From Acidihalobacter yilgarnensis (lineage in GTDB: Bacteria; Pseudomonadota; Gammaproteobacteria; DSM-5130; Acidihalobacteraceae), in NCBI RefSeq assembly GCF_001753245.1, contig NZ_CP017415.1:3094040-3158039 (forward strand): 64,000 bases of DNA. The letters run 5' to 3'. This document shows positions 27,493-37,917 of the stretch, in pieces (the stretch's first letter is position 1; every line of letters starts with the position of its first letter). The position numbers and the translations under genes were made by a program. Below the pieces are notes generated by a model that was not told where the DNA came from, made no database searches, and saw only the letters and a list, made by a program, of their open reading frames with translations.

Positions 27493-29910
27493 TCAGGGAT
27501 GCCGTTCGGCCTCCATCGCGGCGGCCATCGGCCGCCATTGCAAACCGTAGAACATTTCAAGATAGCGCCGGGTTTCGGCACGCTCGAAGTTGGTGACGTA
27601 TTTCCAGAAGCCGTAGACCCGCGACAACGTCATCATTCGCTCCGCGTACAACGCCCAGGTGTAGCGACTGGCGACGCGTTGCAGCGAGGCCTCGGCAATC
27701 CGCTCCCAATAACCGGGCGTCTCGGCGCACTGTGCGATGAAATCCGCCATCTTGTCGCTCGCCGCCTCACCATGGTTCGGGTCGATGTGGAAACCCGATA
27801 CGCCGTCGACAATGATTTCGAGCGGACCACCGTAACGCGTGGCAAAGGTCGGCAGGCCGGAGCTCATCGCTTCGATCACGGTCAAACCGAAGGCCTCGAA
27901 CAACGCCGGCTGCACGAAGGCGCCGCGCAGGTCCGCGATGTAACGGTACAGCTCACCGGCTAGCGTCTTGTCCAGACGTATACCCAGCCAGCGCACCTGG
28001 CCGTCCAATCCATAGCGCTCGAACAGCGTGTGCATCTGCGCAATCTGCGCCTGTTCCTCGCGGTCATCTGAAGCCCCAGGATCGATGTGACCTGCGATCA
28101 CTAGCAGATTGGCGCCCGCGCGCAAACGCTCGTTGGCGCCGTACCACTCGACCAGACCGGCGATGTTCTTGATCCGGTCAAGGCGCGCCATGGTGAACAA
28201 TAACGGTCGATCGGGCACCTCGAACTGCCCTCGTGCCGAGGCGCTTGGACCACCGAACACGAGTTCGTCTAATTCGGCGTGCAGGCCGGTCACGCGGCGC
28301 TCGGTCTCGGTATAAGAGAAATAGACGTCGGCATCGGCGCCCGGCGAAACGATATTGAACTTGGGATCGAAGATGTCGATCCCGCGCACCACACGGTACA
28401 ACGATGGCAGGGTAAAGGATTCGTAGCTCTCGTATTGGCCGATGCTGTCGTCTGTGCCGGCGATCTCCTGATAGGTGCTGGTCACGATAAAATCGGCCGC
28501 GTTCATCGCAATCAGGTCTGCGGTGTATTGGGTGGCGAAGTGGTATTCGGCATCATTCTCGCGCCAGTACAGGTCGGAGAACAGGTACTTGGTTTTTTCC
28601 AGCGCGTGCGCGATGTTGCACTGGGTCACGCCCATGCGGTTGGCCAGCAAACTGGCCACGAGATTGCCATCGGAATAATTGCCGATGATCAAATCTGGCC
28701 GACCGTCCAGCTCCGCGATCACCGCCTGTTGCACCTCGCCGGCGAAGCGTTCGAGGTAGGGCCATATTTCGAAGCGCGAAATCCAGTGCGGCACCACGTC
28801 GCCCTCTGGATTACGGAAGGGCACACGCAGGATGCGCGAGGCGCGCGTGCCCGAGATCGGCTCTAGTGGCTCGTTACAGGTGGTGCCGTCCGCCTCCGGG
28901 ATCAGGCGCGTGACGACGACAATATTGGGTTCGATGTCCAGCCCCTGCTCCTCAAGCCGCGCGCGCATCTCCCGCTCAAGCGCACGCACCTGATCAAGGA
29001 TGTACACGACCTGCCCACCGGTATCCGGGCGCCCGAGCACGTTGGCCTGCCCGAAGTAGCCGTGCGGCGAGAGGATCAAGAGATTGAAAATCATCGGCAC
29101 TCGCGCCAGGAAGCGTTCAAGTACCGCTGGGTCCGGCGCCTCCAGAATGTCGGAAAGCAGGCGCAGGGTCTCCACCGCGTGTGCCGCATCACGCCCCCAG
29201 CCCGGTTCGAAGCCCAGCGGTTTGAGCAAAGGCGCCAGCTCCGCCCAAGGCGTGTCCGGTGCTTGGTGCGCCAGCGCACGCTCCGCACGGCGCAAGGCCG
29301 AACGCAGTGCGGCGACGTCGCGGATCTGTTCGCCCAGCATCAGCTGCTGTCCGCGGTAGGCGTGTACACGCAAAAAATCGAGCAGGCTCTGCGCGCGGCG
29401 CCCAGACTCCTGAAACAGTTGGCTGGACAGGCCTCGATTGAGAAATTCCACGCCACGGCCGATGGAACGCGCCTCTTCCAGGCGCGGGAATTCGCGATTG
29501 AAGGGCGCGATATCGAATTCGAGCTGCCAGGGCAGCTCGGGCTGCGCGAGCACCATCCGCTCCTTGTACGCCAGGAATTCGGAAACATCGAGGCCATCGA
29601 TATGCAGGGTTTCCGCATTGATGCGCAGGTAGTAGCGGAAGCCGACACCGGGACGTACGGAAAAACCCAGCCAGGGGGCGTCGACTACTGCCTCTTCGGC
29701 GGCTGCAACGAAGCGGGTCAGCGGCCCGTCCACCGGCACCTCGCCGCGCGCAGCCAGAAATTCGAGGTAGTGATCCCATAGATCACTGCGCAGCCAGTGG
29801 CGCCGTGTGTCCGCGCTCAACCCGCGCAGTAGGAGGTAGAGGGTTTCGCGATGACGTTCCGCATATTCGCGCAGTTCGCCGATGGCCCCGTCCGTCACGT
29901 CTTCCGACAT
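27493..29910 (-). CDS. sus: Sucrose synthase
   Basis: An 805-residue GT-B retaining glycosyltransferase that reversibly makes sucrose from UDP- or ADP-glucose and fructose. The N-terminal regulatory region covers about residues 1-260. The glucosyltransferase starts at [20 protein letters not shown] (about 280-299), with the [15 protein letters not shown] motif. The C-terminal nucleotide-sugar site includes [20 protein letters not shown], with the E-X7-E pattern. Length equals plant and cyanobacterial enzymes. It is last in a minus-strand series after fructokinase and sucrose-phosphate synthase. In bacteria it usually works in cleavage, feeding NDP-glucose to polymers. The ATG has AAGGAGGCGC just upstream, a strong Shine-Dalgarno sequence. 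Confidence 0.95.
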   Translation of the reverse strand: MSEDVTDGAIGELREYAERHRETLYLLLRGLSADTRRHWLRSDLWDHYLEFLAARGEVPVDGPLTRFVAAAEEAVVDAPWLGFSVRPGVGFRYYLRINAETLHIDGLDVSEFLAYKERMVLAQPELPWQLEFDIAPFNREFPRLEEARSIGRGVEFLNRGLSSQLFQESGRRAQSLLDFLRVHAYRGQQLMLGEQIRDVAALRSALRRAERALAHQAPDTPWAELAPLLKPLGFEPGWGRDAAHAVETLRLLSDILEAPDPAVLERFLARVPMIFNLLILSPHGYFGQANVLGRPDTGGQVVYILDQVRALEREMRARLEEQGLDIEPNIVVVTRLIPEADGTTCNEPLEPISGTRASRILRVPFRNPEGDVVPHWISRFEIWPYLERFAGEVQQAVIAELDGRPDLIIGNYSDGNLVASLLANRMGVTQCNIAHALEKTKYLFSDLYWRENDAEYHFATQYTADLIAMNAADFIVTSTYQEIAGTDDSIGQYESYESFTLPSLYRVVRGIDIFDPKFNIVSPGADADVYFSYTETERRVTGLHAELDELVFGGPSASARGQFEVPDRPLLFTMARLDRIKNIAGLVEWYGANERLRAGANLLVIAGHIDPGASDDREEQAQIAQMHTLFERYGLDGQVRWLGIRLDKTLAGELYRYIADLRGAFVQPALFEAFGLTVIEAMSSGLPTFATRYGGPLEIIVDGVSGFHIDPNHGEAASDKMADFIAQCAETPGYWERIAEASLQRVASRYTWALYAERMMTLSRVYGFWKYVTNFERAETRRYLEMFYGLQWRPMAAAMEAERHP

Positions 29911-29950
29911 ATGCGCCTCCTTGAATGGGTGGTGCCGGAATCAGCTCCGG

Positions 29951-32116
29951 TCAGTCGTAGCGCGGTTGCAATATCTTGCCTAGGAACCGGTAGTGTTCGA
30001 TGCCTTCGAGTACGCCGGCCGCATGCGCGTCACGTGCGAAATACACCCGCTTCCGGCCCTTGAGGTGTTCAAGCTCCGGGCTGTGGTTGCCAACCACCAC
30101 GCCGAGACTGTGGCCGATCAGCATTTCCTCGTCGTTGCCGGAATCCCCGGCGACGAGAACATGATCCATGCTCAGCCCCCAGCGATCTGCCACGAAGCGG
30201 ACCGCCAGCCCCTTCGAAGCGCGAATCGGCAGAATGTCGATGTAGGCCTGGTGTGAGTAGATCACGTTGACGTGTACGCCGCGGCGACGCAATGCACGGC
30301 GGATCGCCGGCACGCCCGGCATGCGCGTGGGGTCCGCGTAATAACTCACCTTGTGCCTGCGCTGTTCGCTAGCCGGTTGTAGACGCAAGCCCGGCAGTTC
30401 GCGCAACGTCTCGAAAATCGCCTCGCGATCCCAGCGAAAATCGATATGCTGACTCCATTCATGGTCGGCCTGTGGGTTCGCGCCATAGTGCACCTCGCTG
30501 CCCACCGCGGTGATCAACAAATCCGGCACTGGCGCGCCCCATTCCTTGAGTATGCGCACCGCGCTGTCGAGGCGTCGACCGGTGGCGATGCCGAAGGCAA
30601 GGCTGTGACCGGCAGCTTCGATGACCTTCACCAGCTTCGCCAACGCACCACGGTCACCGATCAAGGTATTGTCGATATCACAGATGAGCATGCGATCGAC
30701 CGTGGGCAGGCGGCTCTTAGATGCCTTGCTACGCTGGCGGCGACGCGAAATACGACCCAGCTCGCGCAGATAATGCTCGGCGTGTCCAAGCCAGGTGTAG
30801 TGCTGACGCACGCCATGCGAACCACGTTGCGACCAGAGGCGCCAGCGGCGTCGGTCGGCCAGCGCATCCGACAAAGCCTGGCCGAGGCCATCGGCGTCAT
30901 GCGGGTCTATCAGCATGCCGTTGCGACAGTGGCGCAGGATTTCCTGTGGGCCGCCATCGTCGGTCGCGATCACCGGCAGGCCGCTGGCCGCCGCCTCGAT
31001 CAATGTCAGGCCGAAGGGTTCGGTCCAAGCAGGGTTGACGAACAACCCGCCACTGGCGGTCGCACCCCGGTAGATGCACGGCACGTCATCGGCCGAATGC
31101 TGCTTGGGGTAGGCGATGTGGCCATAGAGGTCGTAATCGTCGATCAACTCCAATAGCTCACGCCAGACCCGACTCGCGCCCTTTTCCAGCTCGGCGACAT
31201 GTTCACGCACGCCGGCCACCAACACGAGATTGGCGCGTTCTCGCAAATCCGGGTGCGCACCGTAAGCCTTGACCAAGGTCGCGAGGTTCTTGCGCTCGTC
31301 TGCGCGGGCCAGGGCGAGAATCCATGGCCGCCTGGGGTGACGCAGAAAGCGCTCGATGCCGTGTACGCAGTTGCCCACCCGCTCGTTCTTGACCGCCGGG
31401 TGGAAGCGCGAGATATCCACGCCCGGAGGGATGACCGCGACGCGCCGATGTTCGTGGTTATCATAGAGCGCGTACTGGCTATCGACCTCCTGACGCGTGC
31501 TGGCGACCACCAGCGACGCCATGTCGAGCGCGTGTTCTTCGGCTTCGATGCGGCGGCTGAGCTGATAGCGGCTCTCGATCAGTGCCTCGTCCTGGCCGCG
31601 CCCGAGCAGCAGCCGACGCTTTTCCCGGCCCAGAGAATGCCCGGTGAAGATGAGGGGCACACCGAGCAATGCGGCCAGCCGCGCGCCGGCACGTCCAGCA
31701 TCGGCATAGTGCGCATGAATCACGTCGGGCACGCGGCCAACGCGGCGGATGTACTGCAACGCCAAGTCTACGAAGCAGTCGAGATAGAGCCAGAGGCGTT
31801 CCTTGCGCAAATAGCGCCGAGGGCCGAAGGGGATACGCACGATGCGCGCACGTCCTGCCTCGTCCAGGGGCTCCTCTTCGCGGCGGTAATCATCCGCAAC
31901 GCGCGGGTCCTCGATACGACGCGTCAGCAAATCGACTCGCGCCACGCGATCGAGCTTGGCCAATGCACGCGTTAGCTCGACCACGTACTGGATTTGCCCG
32001 CCGGTATCCGCATCGCGCCCCAGCTCGATATCCTGTCCGCGCACCAAGCCGTGTAGGCTGATGTGCATCAGATACCAGCCTTCCCGCTCAGCTGCTTGCC
32101 GTTCCCCTCCAGTCAC
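29951..32116 (-). CDS. sps: Sucrose-phosphate synthase with phosphatase domain
   Basis: A 721-residue bifunctional protein. The N-terminal GT-B part (about residues 1-460) makes sucrose-6-phosphate from UDP-glucose and fructose-6-phosphate: HGLVRGQDIELGRDADTGGQ opens it, and EPFGLTLIEAAASGLPVIAT is the nucleotide-sugar site. The C-terminal HAD domain (about 480-721) starts at LICDIDNTLIGD and keeps the late GDSGNDEEML motif, so sucrose-phosphate phosphatase activity is likely in the same chain. The gene overlaps the fructokinase stop by about 29 bp, implying one transcript. With sus and frk it forms a sucrose module, probably for osmoprotection. Confidence 0.95.
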   Translation of the reverse strand: MTGGERQAAEREGWYLMHISLHGLVRGQDIELGRDADTGGQIQYVVELTRALAKLDRVARVDLLTRRIEDPRVADDYRREEEPLDEAGRARIVRIPFGPRRYLRKERLWLYLDCFVDLALQYIRRVGRVPDVIHAHYADAGRAGARLAALLGVPLIFTGHSLGREKRRLLLGRGQDEALIESRYQLSRRIEAEEHALDMASLVVASTRQEVDSQYALYDNHEHRRVAVIPPGVDISRFHPAVKNERVGNCVHGIERFLRHPRRPWILALARADERKNLATLVKAYGAHPDLRERANLVLVAGVREHVAELEKGASRVWRELLELIDDYDLYGHIAYPKQHSADDVPCIYRGATASGGLFVNPAWTEPFGLTLIEAAASGLPVIATDDGGPQEILRHCRNGMLIDPHDADGLGQALSDALADRRRWRLWSQRGSHGVRQHYTWLGHAEHYLRELGRISRRRQRSKASKSRLPTVDRMLICDIDNTLIGDRGALAKLVKVIEAAGHSLAFGIATGRRLDSAVRILKEWGAPVPDLLITAVGSEVHYGANPQADHEWSQHIDFRWDREAIFETLRELPGLRLQPASEQRRHKVSYYADPTRMPGVPAIRRALRRRGVHVNVIYSHQAYIDILPIRASKGLAVRFVADRWGLSMDHVLVAGDSGNDEEMLIGHSLGVVVGNHSPELEHLKGRKRVYFARDAHAAGVLEGIEHYRFLGKILQPRYD

Positions 32117-32963
32117 TCAATATCTCCCGGTAAATGGTGCGGTCGTCGCTCAGCGCCCCTCGCCATCCGCACACGCGAGCGGCGAATGCGGTCGCCCGTC
32201 TCAACAGGACCGGCCACGCCCAATCCTCGATCAAACCCAGAATGACAACCGCACTGAAGGCGTCGCCGGCTCCCACGGCGTCGACTAGATCGACAACGGT
32301 CGGTGGCGTGACGTGATGCAAATGCTCGCGCCCATCATACACATCCGCTCCCTGTGCGCCCCGCGTCAGCACCACCCGTCCCGCCTGCCGCTCGCGTGCA
32401 AGCCGGGCGGCATCGCCGGCCTCCACTAGTCTGATGGCCTCGTCCTCATTCAATTTGAGCCAGGCGGCGCCGACCACCAGTGGCCAAAGCGTGACCATTG
32501 ACCACCAAGGGTCGCGTAAATTGACGTCTACGAACACTCGCCCGGCAAACGCGGCGCGCAACCCCAGCAGAGTGGCCCGCGAAACCTCGCTGCGCGCGAC
32601 CAAACTGCCGTGGTAAAACAAGCTGTCGCCGCACCCGCCGAGAGCATCCGGCGGCAGGATATAGTCATAGGCTTGTGCTGGCAGAATATCGTAGCTCGGC
32701 TGTCCGTCCGTCAGATGCACCGACACGCGGCCCGTCGGATGCTCGGGATCTATCGCAAGCCAGCGGGTATCGAGCCCCCAATCCTGCATGCGCGCACGCG
32801 CCTCTGCTCCCAGCGCGTCCGCGCCCACTCGGCTGACAAAACGCGGATTGAGACCGAAGCCCTGAAGGTGCCAGGCGACGTTGAAGGGTGCGCCGCCCAG
32901 GACGCTGTCGTCACCGAAGCAGTCGAACAGCACTTCGCCCATGATCACGGGAAAACGGTCCAT
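32088..32963 (-). CDS. PfkB-family sugar kinase, probable fructokinase
   Basis: A 291-residue ribokinase-fold kinase. The N-terminal motif GEVLFDCFGDDSVLGGAPFN (about residues 9-28) and the C-terminal PfkB signature DLVDAVGAGDAFSAVV (about 228-243, catalytic Asp240) are intact. By context it is a fructokinase: it sits directly upstream of sucrose-phosphate synthase and sucrose synthase, so it can recycle fructose released by sucrose cleavage to fructose-6-phosphate. Similar sps-frk clusters are known in halophilic methanotrophs. Length is normal for the family. Sugar specificity is inferred, not shown. Confidence 0.88.
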   Translation of the reverse strand: MDRFPVIMGEVLFDCFGDDSVLGGAPFNVAWHLQGFGLNPRFVSRVGADALGAEARARMQDWGLDTRWLAIDPEHPTGRVSVHLTDGQPSYDILPAQAYDYILPPDALGGCGDSLFYHGSLVARSEVSRATLLGLRAAFAGRVFVDVNLRDPWWSMVTLWPLVVGAAWLKLNEDEAIRLVEAGDAARLARERQAGRVVLTRGAQGADVYDGREHLHHVTPPTVVDLVDAVGAGDAFSAVVILGLIEDWAWPVLLRRATAFAARVCGWRGALSDDRTIYREILSDWRGTASS

Positions 32964-32995
32964 CGCACACCCTCGCGAATCGGGTTTGAGTTCGT

Positions 32996-33841
32996 TCAGT
33001 GTCCCACGATCCGTCCCAGCGGCGGGGCGGCGTCGTCATACAGATTGAATCCAGCCGGCAAAATCAGCTCAAGTCCGACAGGCAGGTGGTCCGAATAATT
33101 GACGGGGTAGGCTTGAAATTCCCGAGCCTCCAGAGTGGGACTCGCCAGGATGTGATCGAATGATTGCACCGGTCGCCAGCTGGGATAGGTCGCGGCACCA
33201 TGTTCCGCCATGCGAAGGTCGGTCGTTTGCGTCAGTGCGAGCAGTTCACCCGCCTCCGGCGTACAGTTCAGATCGCCCATCACCACCACATGCCGATACT
33301 GGTTGACCAATCTGGCCACGTATTCGAACTGAAGTCGGCGCGTACGGCGTCCCAAGGACAGGTGTAGCAGGATCACCACCAAGGGCTCCTGTACGGGCCC
33401 GAAGTGCACCTCAAGCGCCCCACGCCCAGGGATTGGACCGGGCAAGCGGTGCGCTATCACACGGCGCGCATTGTAGCGCCCCAGAAGTCCGAGGGCGTGA
33501 CGCGCGAAGTGTCCGAGCCGACGGTTAGTTTGGCTATACCAATGAGGGAACATCGCGGTCTGCGCCAGGAATTCCGCCTGGTCCACGAAACCGGTACGCA
33601 GACTGCCGACATCGATCTCCTGCAGACCCACCAGATCGAAGTCCGCGATAAACCGCGCGATCGACCGCAGGGTTGCCATGCGTTCCGGATAAGGCAACAC
33701 ATGCTTCCAGCTATGCGTCAGATAATGGCGGTAACGTGAGGTCGTGATGCCGACCTGGATGTTGTAGCTCAGCAGACGAATGTGCTGGCGACTGGGATGC
33801 GGACTGGCAAGGGCATTGTTCACAAGCCCAGTGTCGGCCAT
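32996..33841 (-). CDS. Endonuclease/exonuclease/phosphatase-family protein
   Basis: A 281-residue protein of the DNase I/EEP fold. Metal and catalytic residues are in LLSYNIQVG near residue 21, DLVGLQEIDVG near 71, VVVMGDLNCTPEAGE near 186 and NYSDHLPVGLEL near 246 (the final SDH). It may act on nucleic acid, phosphoinositide-like or sphingolipid substrates; the family is broad. The open frame begins at 33946, but I chose the ATG at 33841 because the longer form would overlap dsbA by over 90 bp. It is 13 bp downstream of dsbA and 32 bp upstream of the fructokinase, so it sits within one co-directional run. Confidence 0.82.
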   Translation of the reverse strand: MADTGLVNNALASPHPSRQHIRLLSYNIQVGITTSRYRHYLTHSWKHVLPYPERMATLRSIARFIADFDLVGLQEIDVGSLRTGFVDQAEFLAQTAMFPHWYSQTNRRLGHFARHALGLLGRYNARRVIAHRLPGPIPGRGALEVHFGPVQEPLVVILLHLSLGRRTRRLQFEYVARLVNQYRHVVVMGDLNCTPEAGELLALTQTTDLRMAEHGAATYPSWRPVQSFDHILASPTLEAREFQAYPVNYSDHLPVGLELILPAGFNLYDDAAPPLGRIVGH

Positions 33842-33854
33842 CTGTCCGTCCGGC

Positions 33855-34529
33855 TCAAGCACCGCCGTCGGACGTAGCCGCTTTGGTACTCTGCTCCGCC
33901 CTAACCTTGCGCACAAGATAGTCGACAATCTGGAACATGCGCGCATAGCTGCCCGCCTGATTCGGGTTCACCCGATAACGCCCATCCACGACCAGCGTCG
34001 GCACCCCGGTAATACCATATTCACGCGTCAGCTGGATCGCGCGACGTACGTGGGTCTCGACCGACAGTGATTCGAATGCCGCCTTGAAGCGATGCTCACT
34101 GACGCCATGCTGCGCGAACAACGCGGTGACCCCGTCCAGGTTCTCCATGCGGGCACCTTGAGCCTGTATGGCCTTGAACAACACTGGCGTCATCCGTTCT
34201 TCGACACCGAGCAGCTCAGCGGTATAGAAGACGCGAGCCATGAAGAACCAGTTAGGCGCCAACACCGCCGGCACCCGTACAAACTCGGCACCGGCCGGTT
34301 TGTCGTGACTCAGCCAATGCTCGAGCTTGGGTTCGAGATTCGCGCAATGCGGACATTGATACCAGAAAAATTCCGCGACTTGAACCTTGCCCCCGGACGT
34401 ATTGACCGGCAACGTGGGACGCGGCGCGATCAACTGATAATCGATGCCCTCGTCAAAGGTTTCGGCGGTCCCGCTGGCCATCGCGGCCAGCGGGAACAGG
34501 AGCAGCAGTACCGTCCACAGACGCCACAT
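33855..34529 (-). CDS. dsbA: Periplasmic thiol:disulfide interchange protein DsbA
   Basis: A 224-residue periplasmic thioredoxin-fold oxidase. A signal peptide covers about residues 1-19 (MWRLWTVLLLLFPLAAMAS). The active site is CPHC in AEFFWYQCPHCANLEPKLEHW, the same dipeptide as E. coli DsbA, and the cis-proline loop is ITGVPTLVVDGRY. I chose the ATG at 34529 because the upstream extension to 34706 overlaps ccsA and would bury the signal peptide. It lies between ccsA and a nuclease-fold gene. Cytochrome c4, ccsAB and dsbA together make sense because heme attachment requires control of cysteine oxidation in the periplasm. Confidence 0.93.
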   Translation of the reverse strand: MWRLWTVLLLLFPLAAMASGTAETFDEGIDYQLIAPRPTLPVNTSGGKVQVAEFFWYQCPHCANLEPKLEHWLSHDKPAGAEFVRVPAVLAPNWFFMARVFYTAELLGVEERMTPVLFKAIQAQGARMENLDGVTALFAQHGVSEHRFKAAFESLSVETHVRRAIQLTREYGITGVPTLVVDGRYRVNPNQAGSYARMFQIVDYLVRKVRAEQSTKAATSDGGA

Positions 34530-34557
34530 TGCATGATCTCCGCAGACGAATCTAGGC

Positions 34558-35781
34558 TCAGAGCTTGCCGTATGAGTGCAAGCCGGACAGCCAGATATTG
34601 ACGCCAAGGAAACAGAATGTGACCACACCGAGACCCACCAGCGACCACAAGGCCATCGGCTTGCCGCGCCAGCCCTTGGTGAAGCGCATGTGCAACCACG
34701 CCGCATAGTTGAGCCACACGATCAACGCCCAGGTTTCCTTGGGATCCCAGGACCAGTAACCACCCCATGCCTCAGCCGCCCACATCGCACCCAAGATGGT
34801 TGCCAAGGTGAAGAAGGCAAAACCCAGGGCATTGTAGCGGTACATTACATCGTCCATCAGCTCCAGGCTTGGCAGGCGACTGGCAATGCGCCCTTGCGGA
34901 TTGAGTCGCTCCGCACGCAGGCGCACAAGATAGGCCGCACCCACCATTGCCGAAAACGAGAAGGCACCGTATCCGACGAAATTGGCCGGTACGTGAATCT
35001 TCATCCAGAAGCTTTGCAGCGCCGGAATCAGCGGCTCAATCTTGTCGGCATGCCACACGACGGTGTAATAGATCAGGAAACCTACCGCCGCGGAGACGAT
35101 CAGCATGGCCAGCGCACCTAGCGCCCGGTTGCGATACTTGGACTCGAAATACAGATATAGCAATGTGGTCAGGGAACAAAACAACACGAACACATCGAAG
35201 AGATCGCTAACGGGGATATGCCCAAAGCTCGGGCGGATCAGGTAGGACTCGCGCCACCGCACCATCAGCGAAATGAAGCCCATGGCAACTCCGCTCCAGG
35301 CCAACCAGCTACCGGCACGAAGGCTCAGCTCGGAGATGCGGTCGCTCTTCACCACTAAACCAAATACATAAGCCACGGTGGACGCGACCAGTAGTCCGTT
35401 CATCCAGGCGATGCCGGCCGGGCTGGACAGCACGTAGTGCAGCACCGGGTTGGTCATCTGGGCGTTATAGTCCGAACCGTAGAGCCAGATCGCGAACAAG
35501 CTGACCGCCGCCACGACAATGCTCAGAACCTGCATAGGTCGCCAATTCCAACCTACGGCGATCAAAGATCCGGCAGCAAGCGCAAGAATGCTCTCCTGCC
35601 AATACCACATCTGGCTGTTGAAATGGACGTAGACAAAGATGGCCCCGGCGAGCACCACGGCTGCCCAGGCCCAGTCCAACGGGCGTAATCGGCGTAGGAA
35701 CGAGGGCTTTTCGAGCCCTTCCATAAGATCATGCGGTACGGACGACATCGCGGTGGATCCTCCTCTGTTGGCCAGCGCCAA
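34558..35781 (-). CDS. ccsA: Cytochrome c biogenesis protein CcsA/ResC
   Basis: A 407-residue polytopic membrane protein of System II cytochrome c maturation, which delivers heme to the periplasm for ligation. The diagnostic tryptophan-rich motif AEAWGGYWSWDPKETWALIV lies near residue 337. Several membrane helices precede it, the first near residues 34-52, and conserved histidines occur in the helices. It starts 9 bp after the ResB stop, so ResB and CcsA form the usual pair. System II in a gammaproteobacterium is less common than CcmABCDEFGH, but it is known in acidophilic lithotrophs. Confidence 0.93.
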   Translation of the reverse strand: MALANRGGSTAMSSVPHDLMEGLEKPSFLRRLRPLDWAWAAVVLAGAIFVYVHFNSQMWYWQESILALAAGSLIAVGWNWRPMQVLSIVVAAVSLFAIWLYGSDYNAQMTNPVLHYVLSSPAGIAWMNGLLVASTVAYVFGLVVKSDRISELSLRAGSWLAWSGVAMGFISLMVRWRESYLIRPSFGHIPVSDLFDVFVLFCSLTTLLYLYFESKYRNRALGALAMLIVSAAVGFLIYYTVVWHADKIEPLIPALQSFWMKIHVPANFVGYGAFSFSAMVGAAYLVRLRAERLNPQGRIASRLPSLELMDDVMYRYNALGFAFFTLATILGAMWAAEAWGGYWSWDPKETWALIVWLNYAAWLHMRFTKGWRGKPMALWSLVGLGVVTFCFLGVNIWLSGLHSYGKL

Positions 35782-35790
35782 GCGGCCCGG

Positions 35791-37803
35791 TCATGGCCGA
35801 AGCTTACTGAATAGCGCGTCTTTGAGCTCGGTAAAGTGGTTGTCGAATTCCATCATATTACGGTTGCTGGTACCCGCAAAGAGCACCCGGGTGCCGCCAT
35901 CGCCTCTGGGTTCTGTACGCAACCAAAAGCGGCGGTGTGAAACGAAAAACATCAGGAAAATACCCGAAAGCAACATCAGGGCGCCAATATAAACCACCGT
36001 CGCGCCGGGGTAACGGGTGATCTGGAGACCCGCCGCCTGAATCTGTTTGAAATCGGTCATCTGCAAATATACTGGCGAACCGTATAGCGGCAGCACGCTG
36101 AGCGACGGGACCGCTGCTTGGAAGAAATTCCAGTCCTTTTGCGTCGGCGCGGTCACACCGTCTTGCGCCAGCACGCGTCGATAAACGCCCTCAAGCCCCG
36201 CGTTGAGTACCTTCAGAAAGGCATCCGCCGCCTCCTTCTGTCGGTCCGCGGGCACGCGCTCACGCACGCTTTCCACCACGGAAGGATAACCGCCCTGGGC
36301 GAACAACTGCAGGATACGCTTGATTGATGCCTCGATTTTATCGTGCGTTGAGGCATTCTCGCCCGAGCCCATCGCCTTGAGCGTGGTGCTGGCCATATTG
36401 GCGGCTACGTCATCCAGTATGGGCTTCGAATGCAAGGCCTCTGCAAACTGCATAAAGCGTTTTACGCCCCCGTTCGGGCCCATAGGAACATGCAGGTATC
36501 GGTAAGGCTGATTGGGCTCGGTACGCACGCCACTGAGGAAATAGCTCGTGCCATCCACCTGCTGCGGCACCAGATAATTGACATATTCGTTCGCCACGCC
36601 TTGGGCATTGCGTAGCTTGAAGGTCACGCTGGGGCCGAGATCACGCGGTTTTGTTTCACCATTCTGCCCCGGCACCTGCTCGATGTTGTACATCCGGAAA
36701 TTGTCGATTTCGAGCTGACGCTTACCATCCTGCGTGTCCAGCGCGTACTTGCCAAACACCGTGCCCTTGAAATCCAACGGCTTACTGGTTCCAACCAGCG
36801 ACCAGATATTGAACTGCAGCTTGGAACCGCCGTCGCCAAAGCTCGCCTGAAATATCTTGTCACCATCGAAATCCAGAGGGTGGTTGACGCGAATCACGTC
36901 GTGCACCGTCTTCCCGGTCTTGGTGTCTTGAACGACCACCTCGCTCTCGAAATCTTTCGGCTGCCCCGTGATGTAGTGCTTCACGGTGAACTTCTTCACC
37001 GCCACGGTGAACGGCAACTGCTGCACCACATAACCGTCCTTGAGTTGCAGGAATAGCACATTGGCGGAAGACCCTTCTGGAATACTGACATTGCCGCGAT
37101 AAGAAGGGTTCCATGTGCCGATGCGACTGGAGGCAGGTACCTGCGACACCGGGATGTCCTGTGTCTCGACCTTGAGCTTACCGAGTGCAACCGCCATCTT
37201 GAGAAACATGTTGCTGTCGAGCATTCCGCCGATGAGGATTACCACGATGCCGATATGCGTCAGCAGATAACCGAAGCGGTTGAAACGACCGCGCATCGCC
37301 GCAAGCACGCGATGGTCGCCGTGGTCCTGCTCGCGTACGCGATAGCCGTGATTCTCCAGCAGCCGCTTGGCCCGCGCCTCCACCCCAGAAACATCAACAA
37401 TCGTCTCCTGCTCGACGTGATGGCGCATCAATCGAAGCGACTTGGCCTGCACCTTGAGCCGGTACTGACGCATTTCGCGTAGCATCCGCGGCCCGTTCCG
37501 ATAGACGCAAACGCTGGTCGACACCACCAGAAAACTCATGATGAAGACGAACCAGGTGGCTGAATAAACGTCGTAGAGCCCCAGATCCCGAAAGACCTTG
37601 AACCAGTAGGGCCCAAACCGCAGCAGGTAATCGCTATAGGGCTGGTCCTGCTTGAGCACTGTGCCGATGATGGCCGCGATGCCCACGACCACCAGCAGCG
37701 TCACCGCCAAGTTCATCGATCCCAGGAATTCCAGCAGAATGCGGGAAGTACTCTGCGGCGCCCGCGGCGAGGGGCGTGGCGTAAGGGTAGCGGCTTGGCT
37801 CAT
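35791..37803 (-). CDS. resB: Cytochrome c biogenesis protein ResB/Ccs1
   Basis: A 670-residue System II heme-ligation subunit. Helices lie near residues 31-52 (LGSMNLAVTLLVVVGIAAII), 85-105 and 173-193. A large periplasmic domain follows (about 200-590), and a last helix lies near residue 610 (ATVVYIGALMLLSGIFLMFF). ResB presents the apocytochrome and works with CcsA in the same complex. It is first of the resB-ccsA pair, downstream of two cytochrome c4 genes whose products need it, as do the cytochrome c1 and c4 proteins of the pet operon at 53-55 kb. Confidence 0.93.
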   Translation of the reverse strand: MSQAATLTPRPSPRAPQSTSRILLEFLGSMNLAVTLLVVVGIAAIIGTVLKQDQPYSDYLLRFGPYWFKVFRDLGLYDVYSATWFVFIMSFLVVSTSVCVYRNGPRMLREMRQYRLKVQAKSLRLMRHHVEQETIVDVSGVEARAKRLLENHGYRVREQDHGDHRVLAAMRGRFNRFGYLLTHIGIVVILIGGMLDSNMFLKMAVALGKLKVETQDIPVSQVPASSRIGTWNPSYRGNVSIPEGSSANVLFLQLKDGYVVQQLPFTVAVKKFTVKHYITGQPKDFESEVVVQDTKTGKTVHDVIRVNHPLDFDGDKIFQASFGDGGSKLQFNIWSLVGTSKPLDFKGTVFGKYALDTQDGKRQLEIDNFRMYNIEQVPGQNGETKPRDLGPSVTFKLRNAQGVANEYVNYLVPQQVDGTSYFLSGVRTEPNQPYRYLHVPMGPNGGVKRFMQFAEALHSKPILDDVAANMASTTLKAMGSGENASTHDKIEASIKRILQLFAQGGYPSVVESVRERVPADRQKEAADAFLKVLNAGLEGVYRRVLAQDGVTAPTQKDWNFFQAAVPSLSVLPLYGSPVYLQMTDFKQIQAAGLQITRYPGATVVYIGALMLLSGIFLMFFVSHRRFWLRTEPRGDGGTRVLFAGTSNRNMMEFDNHFTELKDALFSKLRP

Positions 37804-37917
37804 GATTCAATTCGCGGATGCAAGGATAAAAAGGACACAGCTTGGACCATTTTAGTGTCGACGACCAGTCAAAAGTTCCGCGCTGCCGTGCTGTGGAAAG
37901 TATCTGGCAAAGCCCGA

